64,000 nt of DNA from NCBI RefSeq assembly GCF_028021195.1, contig NZ_CP115668.1:186001-250000 (forward strand). Reading direction: 5' to 3'. Source of the stretch: Cutibacterium equinum. GTDB lineage: Bacteria; Actinomycetota; Actinomycetes; Propionibacteriales; Propionibacteriaceae. The notes beneath the pieces are model-generated. The model made no database searches and was not told where the DNA came from. It worked only from the letters and a program-made list of their open reading frames with translations. Below are positions 32,305-42,446 of this stretch, in pieces. The position numbers were made by a program, and so were the translations under genes. The first letter of the stretch is position 1. Every line of letters starts with the position of its first letter.

Positions 32305-35241
32305 GTGGATGAGAGGGTGCCTGAATCGGGCATGGAGGACGAGGTCGTCGAGCCTGAGGCCTTTGAGCAGGACGGTCTGGATCTTTTCGGCGACGAGGAG
32401 CCGCCGCGCCTCGTCATGCCCCCCGACGAACCCACCCCCGACGATGATCTTCCCCCGGATCCCCATGATCCGGGGTTGTTGGACGGCCCTGAGACCCCCG
32501 ACGAGCCCGACGGTTTGCAGACCGATGAGGACGCCGACGAGATGACACCTCCCGAGGGCTTCGAGTCGGGCCTGGTCGAGGTAAGCCCCTCGTCAGCCCT
32601 CGACAGGGATCGTGACGACCTGCCCGAGCCTCCGCTGGCCCTGTACCGGCGTTACCGTCCGGAGACCTTCGACGAGGTCATCGGAGAGGAACACGTCATT
32701 GAGCCTCTCAAGCGCGCCATCGTCAACAACCGCGTCAACCACGCCTACCTGTTCTCTGGTCCGCGCGGCTGTGGCAAGACGACGACTGCTCGCATCCTCG
32801 CCCGAGCGCTCAATTGTGAGCAGGGTCCGACGCCGACCCCTTGTGGAAAGTGCCAGTCCTGTCAGGATCTGGCCTGTGGCGGCCCTGGATCGATCGACGT
32901 CATCGAGATCGACGCGGCCTCCCACGGTGGTGTCGACGACGCCCGTGACCTGCGTGAGCGGGCCTTCTTCGCCCCGGTGCATTCGCGCTACAAGATCTAC
33001 ATCATCGACGAGGCCCACATGGTCACCCCGCAGGGTTTCAACGCCCTGCTGAAACTCGTCGAGGAGCCCCCTCCGCACGTCAAGTTCATCTTCGCGACGA
33101 CAGAGCCCGAGAAAGTCATCGGGACGATTCGCTCCCGAACCCACCACTATCCCTTCCGGCTGGTTCCGCCGAAGGTCCTCGTCGACTACCTGGACGGGCT
33201 GTGCGTCAAGGAGGGGATCGACGTCGACCACGCCGTCCTTCCCCTCGTCGTGCGTGCCGGTGGCGGATCGGTGCGCGACAGCCTGTCGGTGCTCGATCAG
33301 CTCCTCGGCGGTGCCGCTGATGGTCACGTCAGCTATGAGCAGGCGGCGGCCCTGCTCGGCTACACCCCTGAAGCGCTCCTCGACGAGATCGTTGACGCCT
33401 TCGCTGCCGGGGACGCCCACCAGGTCTTTGCCACCATCGACAAGGTCATCGAGGTGGGCCAGGACCCGCGCCGTTTTGCCGAGGACCTGCTGCGACGGAT
33501 GCGTGACCTCGTCATCATCTCGGCTGTCCCGGATGCATGCCGGACCGGACTCATCGACGTCTCCCCTGAGCAGGGGACCCGTCTGACCCATCAGGTGGCC
33601 GGTTTCGGTGCCGGAGAACTCACCCGTGCCGCCGAGGTCTTGGCTAGCGGGCTGACGCAGATGCGCGGCACCACGGCTCCCAGACTTCACCTGGAGTTGA
33701 TGTGCTCTCGAATCCTGCTTCCGGCGGCTGACACCGACGGGAGAGGCATCCATGCCCGTCTGGAGCGGTTGGAGCGCAGAGTCGGTGTTTCGGGTTCGGT
33801 CACGGAGGCTGACCGTGCACAGGACCATGTTGCCCATGCAGAGAACCACGTTGCCCGTGCAGAGGACCATGCTGTCGCTCAGCCTGTCTCCCCGCCGGTT
33901 GAACCACCCCAGCAGTCCAGTGTGACCCGGAGCGTCGAGCAACCTGCCCGGCGTCCCTCGGGGCGTCCCCGTCCCAGCCGTAGGGATTACCAGCCCGGCA
34001 ACCAACCGTATGGCCAGTCGTCCGCTGTCCATGACGGTCCCCGAGGAGGTGCCCAGGGTTCGCAGGAATCGTCGAATGGTTTTGGGCCCGAGCAGAGCCA
34101 GCAACCCGGGCAGCAGAGCCAGCAATCCAGATGGCAGGAACAGCAACCAGGGCAGCAGACGTCTCCACAATCCCAGCCCGATCGTGTCTCTCAGCCCGCC
34201 CCTCAGCAGACACCCCAGGAGCAGGGTGGTCTTGGCGAAGGGGCCGTCGACATCACGACCCTGCGTCGCGAGTGGCCTCAGGTGCTCGATGCCGTCAAGG
34301 AGGGGGGACGTGTCGCGTGGATGGTCCTCAACGGCTACGCCCAGGTGCTGGATGTCCACGGGAACCAAGCGACCTTGGGCTTTTCCAACCCCGGTGCTCA
34401 GGAACGGTTCGTCAACGGCAATTACCCCAAGGTCCTGCACGACGCTGTCGTCAAGGTGTTGGGGGTGGATCTGACGTTCACGGCAGTGATTGGCGAACCC
34501 CCGGCCACGGCGCGACCGCAGTTCCATCAGGAACCGGCTGCCCCCGAGCCCCCACCAGTCGACTCCTGGGCTTCGCAGCCGCCTGGCCACGAGTCCACCT
34601 CTCGAGGTCCGGCGTATCAAGGTCGGATGAGCAATGACGGTGAGCCGGACCGACATCATCCCGGCCGACCTTTCCAGGACCGCCCCGGTGATCGTCAGCA
34701 GGGTGACGCCGACGCTTCGGACGAGCCCTCGAACACGTCAGTCGACAGTTCCCACCCCACCGACTCGGCAGAAAACACCTCCGCCCCGGATTCCACCGTC
34801 GAGGATCAGTCCGGAGATGTCCGCGATGAGGTCGTCGAGTCCGGCCCGGTAGCTGGTGCCCCCGACCCGGCCAGTGGTGAGGCCGCTGACCCGGAGCCGG
34901 ACCTGGAGCCAGCCGAGGCTCACGTCGAGACGGCAGAGGACGGCCAGACCCATGATGCAGGCCAGGGGCACAACACCTCCGAGGTGTCCTCGCACACCAC
35001 CGCAGGGCAGGAATCCCACAGCGCCAGCCATCGCTGGAGTGAGCGTGCCAAGGGAAGCGTTCGCCCACTCGAGACGGCCCATCATCGTCCAGCCTCCGAC
35101 GAGGAGCCTCCCGAGGAGGACAGCGAGTGGGACGACACCATTTTGGAAGAGTCCGGCGAGAGCCCGGTCGACCTCATCATGCGTGAGCTGGGAGGGGTCG
35201 TCATCGACACCTCTGGAGACGGCGACGCAGCTGCTCGATGA
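32305..35241 (+). CDS. dnaX: DNA polymerase III gamma/tau subunit
   Basis: The clamp-loader ATPase. Walker A GPRGCGKTT lies at about residues 152-160, a zinc module CGKCQSC near 178-184, Walker B/DEAH as IIDEAHMVTPQGFNALLK near 234, and sensor/arginine finger in TIRSRTHHYPF. A tau-type region follows, with a Gln/Ser-rich linker (about 590-640) and long acidic C-terminus. At 978 residues it is large for the family, because of an acidic N-terminal extension of about 110 residues before LALYRRYRPETFDEV and the long tail. GTG at 32305 has only a weak ribosome binding site, so the true start may be further in (an ATG at 32416 is in frame). It is followed by ybaB and recR. Confidence 0.95.
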   Translation: MDERVPESGMEDEVVEPEAFEQDGLDLFGDEEPPRLVMPPDEPTPDDDLPPDPHDPGLLDGPETPDEPDGLQTDEDADEMTPPEGFESGLVEVSPSSALDRDRDDLPEPPLALYRRYRPETFDEVIGEEHVIEPLKRAIVNNRVNHAYLFSGPRGCGKTTTARILARALNCEQGPTPTPCGKCQSCQDLACGGPGSIDVIEIDAASHGGVDDARDLRERAFFAPVHSRYKIYIIDEAHMVTPQGFNALLKLVEEPPPHVKFIFATTEPEKVIGTIRSRTHHYPFRLVPPKVLVDYLDGLCVKEGIDVDHAVLPLVVRAGGGSVRDSLSVLDQLLGGAADGHVSYEQAAALLGYTPEALLDEIVDAFAAGDAHQVFATIDKVIEVGQDPRRFAEDLLRRMRDLVIISAVPDACRTGLIDVSPEQGTRLTHQVAGFGAGELTRAAEVLASGLTQMRGTTAPRLHLELMCSRILLPAADTDGRGIHARLERLERRVGVSGSVTEADRAQDHVAHAENHVARAEDHAVAQPVSPPVEPPQQSSVTRSVEQPARRPSGRPRPSRRDYQPGNQPYGQSSAVHDGPRGGAQGSQESSNGFGPEQSQQPGQQSQQSRWQEQQPGQQTSPQSQPDRVSQPAPQQTPQEQGGLGEGAVDITTLRREWPQVLDAVKEGGRVAWMVLNGYAQVLDVHGNQATLGFSNPGAQERFVNGNYPKVLHDAVVKVLGVDLTFTAVIGEPPATARPQFHQEPAAPEPPPVDSWASQPPGHESTSRGPAYQGRMSNDGEPDRHHPGRPFQDRPGDRQQGDADASDEPSNTSVDSSHPTDSAENTSAPDSTVEDQSGDVRDEVVESGPVAGAPDPASGEAADPEPDLEPAEAHVETAEDGQTHDAGQGHNTSEVSSHTTAGQESHSASHRWSERAKGSVRPLETAHHRPASDEEPPEEDSEWDDTILEESGESPVDLIMRELGGVVIDTSGDGDAAAR

Positions 35242-35355
35242 ACGTGTCTGCCAGGCGCATTGAGCCACGAACGTGTCGTCACCAACGGCTACTGTGGTCC
35301 ACGACACCAGGCCGCCCCCGCCGACGAGGATCAGGGGCCACACACAGGAGACATC

Positions 35356-35679
35356 ATGACTACTGGAGGATTTGACCTCAGCGGAATCGACATGGGTGCT
35401 TTGCTTGCCCAGGCCCAGTCCGTCCAGAGCCAGCTCGAGACGGCCCAGAACCAACTCGCGGAGAGCAGTTTCGAGGGCACTGCTGGCGGTGGACTCGTTC
35501 ACGCCACGGTCACTGGGGCCGGTGAGCTTGACGCCCTGACGATCTCGCCGGAGGCCCTCGAGGACACCGATGCCGAGACCCTTGCCGACCTCGTTGTGGC
35601 TGCTGTCAAGGACGCCACCGAGCAGGCTCGCGCCATGCAGCAGTCGCTCATGCCGCAGATGCCCGGCCTCGGGCTGTGA
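35356..35679 (+). CDS. YbaB/EbfC-family nucleoid-associated protein
   Basis: A 107-residue DNA-binding protein. The helix LLAQAQSVQSQLETAQNQLAE, then GGLVHATVTGAGELDALTI and DLVVAAVKDATEQARAMQQS are the hallmark YbaB pattern. ATG at 35356 has AGGAG six bases upstream. It lies between dnaX and recR, the classic conserved gene order. Confidence 0.93.
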   Translation: MTTGGFDLSGIDMGALLAQAQSVQSQLETAQNQLAESSFEGTAGGGLVHATVTGAGELDALTISPEALEDTDAETLADLVVAAVKDATEQARAMQQSLMPQMPGLGL

Positions 35680-35709
35680 ACCAACACCACCCACCAGACA
35701 GGAGAATTG

Positions 35710-36315
35710 ATGTACGACGGTCCGTTGCAGGAACTCATCGACGCCCTTTCTCGGCTGCCCGGGATCGGGCCGAAGGGTGCTCAGCGGATCGCCTTCCACA
35801 TCCTTGACTCCCCCGCCGAGGAGGTCAACGAGCTCGCCGATGCCTTGCGTGAGGTCAAGGAGAAGGCCAAGTTCTGCAAGGTCTGCTTCAACGTCTCCTC
35901 CGATGAGGTGTGCCAGTACTGCCGTGACCCCCGCCGTGACCATGCGATGATCTGCGTCGTCGAGGAGTCCAAGGACGTCATCGCAGTGGAGCGTACCCGG
36001 CAGTTCCGTGGGCTGTATCACGTGCTGGGCGGCGCCATCTCCCCGCTGGACGGAAAGGGCCCCGCTGACCTCCATATTCGTGAGCTGTGTCAGCGCCTGG
36101 CCGACGAGACGGTGACCGAGGTCATCCTGGCGACGAACCCGAACCTCGAGGGGGAGGCGACGGCGACCTACTTGTCTCGTCTCATCAGCCCCATGGGTGT
36201 GACGGTGTCGCGTCTGGCCTCGGGGCTGCCAGTCGGCGGCGATCTGGAATACGCCGACGAGGTGACCTTGGGACGGGCCTTCGAGGGACGTCTCCACGTC
36301 GGTGCCGACGCCTGA
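35710..36315 (+). CDS. recR: Recombination mediator RecR
   Basis: A 201-residue RecFOR pathway protein. [20 protein letters not shown] is the helix-hairpin-helix, [16 protein letters not shown] the four-Cys zinc finger, and [35 protein letters not shown] the Toprim domain. ATG at 35710 is preceded by CAGGAGAATTG; a TTG one codon earlier is less likely. Confidence 0.97.
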   Translation: MYDGPLQELIDALSRLPGIGPKGAQRIAFHILDSPAEEVNELADALREVKEKAKFCKVCFNVSSDEVCQYCRDPRRDHAMICVVEESKDVIAVERTRQFRGLYHVLGGAISPLDGKGPADLHIRELCQRLADETVTEVILATNPNLEGEATATYLSRLISPMGVTVSRLASGLPVGGDLEYADEVTLGRAFEGRLHVGADA

Positions 36316-36371
36316 TCCGCACCGTGTCTCACCAAGTGGTCAAGACCTGAGGGTTCCTTGACTGGCAGATA

Positions 36372-36383
36372 TCGCGTATGCGA
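36372..36383. promoter_or_regulatory. Dyad upstream of the PadR gene, possible operator
   Basis: TCGCGTATGCGA forms a TCGC-GTAT-GCGA inverted repeat 40 bases before the PadR start, and TTGACT at 36358-36363 could serve as a -35 element. PadR regulators usually bind such dyads at their own promoters. This is weak, single-site evidence. Confidence 0.35.
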
Positions 36384-36421
36384 ACATTGGTCAACATCGC
36401 TTCACGGCACCTGGAGATCAC

Positions 36422-37006
36422 ATGTCAATCAAGTTCGCCATCCTCGCCTTGCTCGCTGAAAAGCCCCGTCACGGGTATGAGATCAAAAACGAGTTTGATC
36501 GCCGTACAAATCACACCTGGCCCCTGAACATCGGGCAGGTTTACACAACTTTGGACCGCCTTGAGCGTGACCGGCTGTGCTTCCGGGGTGACGAGACTCC
36601 CGATGGCAGGGTTATCGCCACCATCACCCCTGAGGGTCGCGCAGAGGTGCGTCAGTGGTTCGCCACTCCGATCGCCCCGGCGAATCCGCCGCGCACTGAG
36701 TTGGCCATCAAGATTGCCCTTGCAGCCACCTCGAAGGACGTCGACGTCGCTGCCCTCATCCAGGATCAGCGCCGCGCCACCATGCACCAGTTGCAGGAAT
36801 ACCGCCAGGCCCGTCGCAGTGTGGCCGAGGACGATCTTGCAGGCCAGCTCCTTGTTGATGGACTGATCTTCGCCGGCGAGGCTGAGATCCGCTGGCTTGA
36901 CCACTGTGAGTCCAAGGCCATCGAGGCCTCCCGCCGTGGCAGTCGCGAGTCTGCCGAGGTCGTGGCTGCAGACTCCAAGACCGCCCAGGAAGTCCGAACC
37001 GCATGA
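36422..37006 (+). CDS. PadR-family transcriptional regulator
   Basis: A 194-residue regulator. The winged helix-turn-helix spans MSIKFAILALLAEKPRHGYE, IGQVYTTLDRLERDRLC and the wing TPDGRVIATITPEGRAEV. The C-terminal half is the helical dimerisation arm of the PadR-s2 type. ATG at 36422 has GGAG upstream. Its stop overlaps the ATP-binding gene (ATGA), so it likely controls the adjacent ABC transporter in response to its substrate. Confidence 0.92.
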   Translation: MSIKFAILALLAEKPRHGYEIKNEFDRRTNHTWPLNIGQVYTTLDRLERDRLCFRGDETPDGRVIATITPEGRAEVRQWFATPIAPANPPRTELAIKIALAATSKDVDVAALIQDQRRATMHQLQEYRQARRSVAEDDLAGQLLVDGLIFAGEAEIRWLDHCESKAIEASRRGSRESAEVVAADSKTAQEVRTA

Positions 37007-37785
37007 CGTTGACCCCGCCGCGAGCAGCCGGCGAGATCAGTCAACCGGCGCCTCGCACCGTTCTGTCCCTGGATCACGTGAGTCGTTCCTTCGAGGAAAG
37101 CGGGCAGCGGGTCGACGCCATCATTGACGTCAGCCTGGGCGTCAATCCTGGTACCTTCGCGGCCGTCATGGGGCCGTCGGGGTCGGGCAAGTCCACCCTG
37201 CTGGGTCTCGCGGGTGGGCTGGACAAGCCCACCTCGGGCACGGTTTCCGTGTGTGGAGAGCTGCTGGGCGGCATGTCCCGGGACGATCTGGCCCGGGTTC
37301 GACGTCGTCAGCTCGGCTTCGTTTTCCAGGATTACAACCTCGTTCCCACCCTCACGGCGGTCGAGAACGTCTCTCTGCCGTTGGAACTTGACGGGGCGTC
37401 AGCCAAACGCGCTCGCAACGCGGCCCACATCGCCTTGGAACGTGTCGGCCTGCCCGAACTCGCGGATCGTCATATCGAGGAGATGTCGGGAGGACAGCGT
37501 CAGCGGGTCGCCATCGCGCGCGGCATCGTCGGGGATCGCCGGATTCTCCTTGCCGACGAACCTACCGGGGCCCTCGACTGCGCAACGGGTGACGACATCA
37601 TGGCCCTCATCCGGGCTCTGGCTGACGAAGGAGTTGCCGTCGTTCTGGTGACCCATGAGGCGCGCCACGCCGCCTGGGCTGACCGCGTGGTGTTCCTGCG
37701 TGACGGCAGGCTCGTTGACGAGTCTCAAGTCGTCAGCGACCCCATGGAACTTCTCAACGACCATCCCAAGCGCGGAGAGGCCTGA
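37003..37785 (+). CDS. ABC transporter ATP-binding protein (MacB/LolD-like)
   Basis: A 260-residue ATPase. Walker A GPSGSGKSTLLGLAGGLDKP, Q-loop FVFQDYNLVPTLTAVENV, signature MSGGQRQRVAIARGI and Walker B ILLADEPTGALD, with the switch His in LVTHEARHA. It belongs to the export/MacB class that pairs with FtsX-type permeases. Overlapping stops link it to the regulator before and the permease after (TGATG). Confidence 0.96.
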   Translation: MTLTPPRAAGEISQPAPRTVLSLDHVSRSFEESGQRVDAIIDVSLGVNPGTFAAVMGPSGSGKSTLLGLAGGLDKPTSGTVSVCGELLGGMSRDDLARVRRRQLGFVFQDYNLVPTLTAVENVSLPLELDGASAKRARNAAHIALERVGLPELADRHIEEMSGGQRQRVAIARGIVGDRRILLADEPTGALDCATGDDIMALIRALADEGVAVVLVTHEARHAAWADRVVFLRDGRLVDESQVVSDPMELLNDHPKRGEA

Positions 37786-40463
37786 TGGGAAGCGGGAACG
37801 TCCCCGACAGTCATGACAACGCAGCGACTGTCCGGCTCTCCGGGGATGGTGTCGCGCACGGACGATCTCACCGACGTCTCATCACCCGGCTGGCTGCTCG
37901 TGACATTCTCAAACACAAGGCGCGGTCCCTGCTGATCGTGCTGCTGATCGCTCTCCCGGTGGCCATCATGTCCGGTCTGGGCACGATCCTCGATGCTGGA
38001 GGATTCATCCCTGACGGCCAGCTCGTCTCGAAGTATGGCGATGCCGACATGCTCATCCGTCCGATGGAGGACTGGGACGGTCACTGCTCCCAGCATGCAC
38101 TGGACTTCGCATCTTGCAGTCTCGATAGCTCACCGAACGCCGAGTTGCGAGCCCGCCAGAAGCAGGCCATGGAGAATATCCATCTGGCCGGCCACGAGCT
38201 GTACCCGATGCGGACCAAGTCTGTCGACGTGGCATGGCGCTCTGTCACCCTTGAGGGCACCGTCAAGGGGGCAGACCTGACGGCCATGCTTCCTGATCGC
38301 ATGGAAGTGCCCAGCGGACCGATGCCCCGTGGCGACAGCGTTTGGGCTTCCGGCGACTCTGCAAAGAGATATGGCTGGTCAGTCGGTTCTCACGTCACCA
38401 TCCAGGGTCGTCAGTACACCATCACCGGGCTGACGCGAGAGCAGCTGTTCACCTATGAACCGAGTTTCTGGGTGGGTCCTGAGGACCCACTCGTCAAGAA
38501 TGGGACTCTCACCTACTACGTCAAAGGTCCTCGGCCCACCAAGGAACAAGTCTCCCACCTCAACGCGTCAGGTCTCGGGGTTGAGGTGCGAGAACTCGAC
38601 ACGAATGGGGACGATGCCGACGTCGTCGCTGGCCAGATCTTCGGCATGGTCCTGGCAGTCGTCGTTCTCTCCGCGATCGTCACCGCCACCATTGCTGCCG
38701 CTGCCTTCTCCATCGGAGCGCGCCAGCAGCGTCGCATGCTTGCCCTGCTGGGAACCACGGGTGCTGCCCGACGAGACCTCATGGGAGTGATGATCGGCCA
38801 AGGTGTGTTGCTGGGCTCGGCTGGCGCGGTGCTCGGAGTAGTACTCGGCATCGGAGCGGCCAACGCCTTCGTCGCCGTCCAACGTCACATCGACCCCGGG
38901 TCTCTCCTGACCTACGGCGCCAACTGGGAGTACGCCATCGTTGGTCTGGTCGTCGGCCTGCTGGCAGCAGTGGTCGCCTGTTGGTTCCCGGCGCGGGAGG
39001 TGGCTCGGCAGGATGTCCTCATGGGGGTTCGGCATGCTGAGGCAGCCGCTCGTCCGGTGCGGCGTCCCATTGCCGCGATCATCGTGGCAATCCTAGGGGT
39101 GCTCGTCGGAATCGGCTTCGTCGTCAGCGATCGGATCTACACAACGGACTCCTACGACATCGTCCCCCTCAACATCGGCATTGTCGTCACCATTGTCGTC
39201 GTGTATCTGGCTGCCATCCTGGCTCTGCCATGGCTGGTCAACACAGTGTCGCGGCGTCCCTCGTCACGACTGTCGATCCGCTTTGCACTGCGCGACCTCA
39301 ACCGGAACCGGGGCAGAGCGGTCGCGGGAGCCGCGGCATCGGTGGCCATCACCGTCTTGGCCTGCACCTTCGTCACCATGGCGGACGGCATCGCCATTCA
39401 GGAACGCAACGACTACCGGCCCCGCTACGCCACCAACGTGGCGATGTTGGTCGGGGATGATGTTCGCGGACACCAGAATTCAGAACAACGCATGAGCCAG
39501 GAGATCGAGCAGGTTCAGGCAGTTTTCGGGCCATCCGTGCGGTACCAGCGTGCGGTGGAACCGGTCAACTGCGACACGGACCCACAGATCTGCGACAACA
39601 AGCTCATCGTGAATGTGCCGAGTTTGGCTGCCCGGGACATCGACATGGGACATGACCTGTCCGTCTCGTCCGTGGTCATTGACGATGGCAGCCTCTATGA
39701 GTTGCTGACCGGTCAGAAGGCCGATGACGAAGTCATGAAGGCTCTCGACGAGGGCATCATCCTTTTTCATCCTGATGCGCCGGAACGATCCCGGGCCGTA
39801 CTTTCCCGATATGACGAAGGGCCTGGGCCCCACGATCTCGAGGTGACATCGATGAGGGCCCCGGAGAGCTCTCTCGGCGTTGAGATGCCAGCCCTCATCG
39901 GACGCAACACTGCGGCCAAGGCGCTGAGAGTCAGCCCTGACACGATGACGACTCAGCGGACGGACATGTGGCTTCGTCTGCCTCGCACCCCGACCTCGAA
40001 AGAGGACGACCGTCTGCAGAACTCCCTCATGAATACCACCGGAAGACCCTACCCCTTCGAGTGGGAAGAGGGATTCCAGGACGTCACGGGAACCATGGTG
40101 CGCTGGGCCGCAGTCATCGGAGCGCTGCTGGCCACCTGCGTGGGAGCCGTGGTACTTGCCCTGACCCTCTCCGACTCGAATGCCTCGCGCACTGCCATCG
40201 CATCGGTGGGGGCGTCCACGGCGACATTGCGACGCATGGTCGCTGCTCAGGCCTTCGTCACGACGGGTATCGGTCAGGTGCTCGGGTTGATCGTGGGATT
40301 CCTCCCCATCGTCGTCATGACCGCGTGTGCCGCCACAGTACGGCCCATTGCGTGGCCACTGGGTTGGCTGGCTCTCATTGTCATTGCCCCACCAGTGTTG
40401 TTGGCTCTCGTGGCCAGGTGGTGTGTCCCGGTGCCCAAAGCCCGGATGACTCGGGTGGACTGA
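37785..40463 (+). CDS. FtsX-like ABC transporter permease
   Basis: An 892-residue membrane protein of the MacB/FtsX class with two permease modules. A first helix (SLLIVLLIALPVAIMSG) is followed by a large extracellular domain. A three-helix FtsX block comes next (around VLSAIVTATIAAAAFSIGAR to AIVGLVVGLLAAVVACWF), then central helices, a second external domain, and a final three-helix block (RWAAVIGALLATCVGAVVLA to WLALIVIAPPVLLALVARW). Duplicated FtsX domains with large loops suit export of, or defence against, peptides or lipids at the envelope; the substrate is unknown. Confidence 0.9.
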   Translation: MGSGNVPDSHDNAATVRLSGDGVAHGRSHRRLITRLAARDILKHKARSLLIVLLIALPVAIMSGLGTILDAGGFIPDGQLVSKYGDADMLIRPMEDWDGHCSQHALDFASCSLDSSPNAELRARQKQAMENIHLAGHELYPMRTKSVDVAWRSVTLEGTVKGADLTAMLPDRMEVPSGPMPRGDSVWASGDSAKRYGWSVGSHVTIQGRQYTITGLTREQLFTYEPSFWVGPEDPLVKNGTLTYYVKGPRPTKEQVSHLNASGLGVEVRELDTNGDDADVVAGQIFGMVLAVVVLSAIVTATIAAAAFSIGARQQRRMLALLGTTGAARRDLMGVMIGQGVLLGSAGAVLGVVLGIGAANAFVAVQRHIDPGSLLTYGANWEYAIVGLVVGLLAAVVACWFPAREVARQDVLMGVRHAEAAARPVRRPIAAIIVAILGVLVGIGFVVSDRIYTTDSYDIVPLNIGIVVTIVVVYLAAILALPWLVNTVSRRPSSRLSIRFALRDLNRNRGRAVAGAAASVAITVLACTFVTMADGIAIQERNDYRPRYATNVAMLVGDDVRGHQNSEQRMSQEIEQVQAVFGPSVRYQRAVEPVNCDTDPQICDNKLIVNVPSLAARDIDMGHDLSVSSVVIDDGSLYELLTGQKADDEVMKALDEGIILFHPDAPERSRAVLSRYDEGPGPHDLEVTSMRAPESSLGVEMPALIGRNTAAKALRVSPDTMTTQRTDMWLRLPRTPTSKEDDRLQNSLMNTTGRPYPFEWEEGFQDVTGTMVRWAAVIGALLATCVGAVVLALTLSDSNASRTAIASVGASTATLRRMVAAQAFVTTGIGQVLGLIVGFLPIVVMTACAATVRPIAWPLGWLALIVIAPPVLLALVARWCVPVPKARMTRVD

Positions 40464-40496
40464 CGACAGCTCCCGCAAGGCTCACGGCCCCGGCCA

Positions 40497-42329
40497 TTAC
40501 CTCGCCCAGGTTCCCGTCATGGACGGGTCGTTGTCGGGATCGTTGAGAGCTCGATGATGCGGATCGGCGGGAGGTTGATGGCGACGGCGTCGACGCTCGC
40601 GCGGAACAGCCTGGCCAGCACCCCAGGAGGCCAGGGTCGCCAATCGGGAGCGTAGATCCTTCGGCAAGGTGAAGGGGCGAGCAATGAGGGCCCCGAAGCT
40701 GCTGCCCACGGCCAGGGCCACTCCCACCAACAGGGCCTCCAGGAAAAGGGTCCAGCCGTTGTCCTTCGCGACGCCGGTCGTCCCGTTCTGGGCGTTGACG
40801 ATCATGTACAGCGCCCGGTACATCATGACACCGGGCATGAGCGGGACGATGGCGATCGTCACCAGACCGAGTTGCGGCACCTTCCACCGTCGTGCCCCCA
40901 GGGCAGCGATGATGCCGGCAACCATGGCACCCAGGCCCGATGCGGCAGATACCGACCCGGTTAGTTGCATGCCGACGAGGTAACCGGCCCACGCAGCAGC
41001 TCCCAACACCGCACAGATGGCCAGGGTCCGGTAGCCGGCATGGGACGAGATACCGAAGGTGACGGCGATGACGGCCGCGCAGATCATCTGCAAAACGGGA
41101 TCGGTCGAAAATCCCAGGGATGGCGAGATGTATCCCGGCACGCCTAGTCGTAGTCCGATCCACATGGCGGTGATGACGCCGAGGATGATCCCGCCGGTCT
41201 GCACGAACCCTTCCAGGAATCGTCCGGAACTGGTGACGACGTAGCCGTCGAGGGCGTCCTGGGAGGCAGTGACGAAGGAGCCTCCCGCCAGCAGGGAGAC
41301 GATTCCCGAAGCGACGATGAGGGAGGGAGACAGCGGCAAGGGCTCGTGGGAGATTGCCATGTACTCCATGACGAGCAGGGCGAAAACAGTGGCGATGGCT
41401 CCGCCGGCCGCTTGGGTGAAGAAGTTGGTGATCCTCTTGCGGGCCATAGCCTGCACGGTGGCATCGACGATGCAGGTGGAGATGAAGCTCAGCACACCGT
41501 CCATGGCGGTGCCCCCGAAGATCGTCGAGAGTCCGGCGCCCATCAAGCCCATGTTCATGGTGACGAACCACTGCCGGTACAGACGTGGGCTGCGGGTGAT
41601 GGCGGCAAGGCGATCGGCAGCCTCCTCGAGTCCGACGGACCTGTCGCAGATGGAGTCGACGAGAAGTTGAAGCTCGCCCAACCGCTGGTAGTCGTTACTG
41701 CGGGAGCGCACGACTCGCAACGCGGTGATGGGATCTTCCTCCAGGCCGCGATGCTGGGTCACGATGACTGAAGCGTTGGTGATGTCGATGTGGACCGTCA
41801 CCCCGTAGGTCGCCGTGATGCGTAGCGCCATGGCAATGGCCTCAGAGACCGAGCCTCCGACCGAGATTGCCATGACGGCGACCCTGGTCACGAGGTCGAC
41901 AACTCGTCGCGCCTGCCGCGTCGCCATCTCCGCGTCGCCCGGTTTGAGGGCGAGGGTGGTCTCCATCGGGGTGGCCGCCCGGAAGAACCGCTCCAGGGGG
42001 ACCCGACGAGCGCGGTGAACCTTGGGAGGGCCAGACCGATGGTTTGGGGTTGCGTTGGTCTCTGGTGAGGTCGTCGCGGAGGGGGGCAGGGTCCACGACG
42101 TCGATGCGCTGATTCCTTGGCCGAGCCGGGTCGGGCTGTCATCTGGGGCCGGAGGTTCCGGGGGAGTCGGGCGCACCTGACGTCGGGACGTCGGCTGAGC
42201 TGATGGCTGTCCGGGCCGGAAGATACGCGCGTCGATGCCGTCGGAGGTGAGCGGAATGGACTCGTCTGCGTGCCAGGGTCGATGGGGTGACGCCGACCCG
42301 CGGCCAGAGTCCGTTCGCTTCTGTGCCAT
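40497..42329 (-). CDS. Threonine/serine exporter ThrE-family protein
   Basis: A 610-residue membrane protein. A proline-rich cytoplasmic N-terminus of about 150 residues precedes the ThrE domain (VDLVTRVAVMAISVGGSVSE, TYGVTVHIDITNASVIVT), then about ten hydrophobic helices. It ends with the second ThrE module (LGLVTIAIVPLMPGVMMYRA). ThrE of Corynebacterium exports threonine and serine. ATG at 42329 is supported by AGAGGGGG seven bases upstream. The same frame stays open far upstream, but that part is antisense to two phosphatase genes and is not coding. Confidence 0.88.
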   Translation of the reverse strand: MAQKRTDSGRGSASPHRPWHADESIPLTSDGIDARIFRPGQPSAQPTSRRQVRPTPPEPPAPDDSPTRLGQGISASTSWTLPPSATTSPETNATPNHRSGPPKVHRARRVPLERFFRAATPMETTLALKPGDAEMATRQARRVVDLVTRVAVMAISVGGSVSEAIAMALRITATYGVTVHIDITNASVIVTQHRGLEEDPITALRVVRSRSNDYQRLGELQLLVDSICDRSVGLEEAADRLAAITRSPRLYRQWFVTMNMGLMGAGLSTIFGGTAMDGVLSFISTCIVDATVQAMARKRITNFFTQAAGGAIATVFALLVMEYMAISHEPLPLSPSLIVASGIVSLLAGGSFVTASQDALDGYVVTSSGRFLEGFVQTGGIILGVITAMWIGLRLGVPGYISPSLGFSTDPVLQMICAAVIAVTFGISSHAGYRTLAICAVLGAAAWAGYLVGMQLTGSVSAASGLGAMVAGIIAALGARRWKVPQLGLVTIAIVPLMPGVMMYRALYMIVNAQNGTTGVAKDNGWTLFLEALLVGVALAVGSSFGALIARPFTLPKDLRSRLATLASWGAGQAVPRERRRRRHQPPADPHHRALNDPDNDPSMTGTWAR

Positions 42330-42446
42330 CGCCAATCCCCCTCTCCACAGGAACACCCAGCAGAACCATTGTGGTGCTCTCCACCGGCGGTACCCAAACT
42401 GCTCGGGCCACCGGCCCAGTTCGACCTGGATCGATAGGCTGGAGCG

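Noticed and set aside
32593-36297. Two long minus-strand open frames opposite dnaX, ybaB and recR
   Set aside because: They are antisense to unmistakable conserved genes and have no family resemblance.
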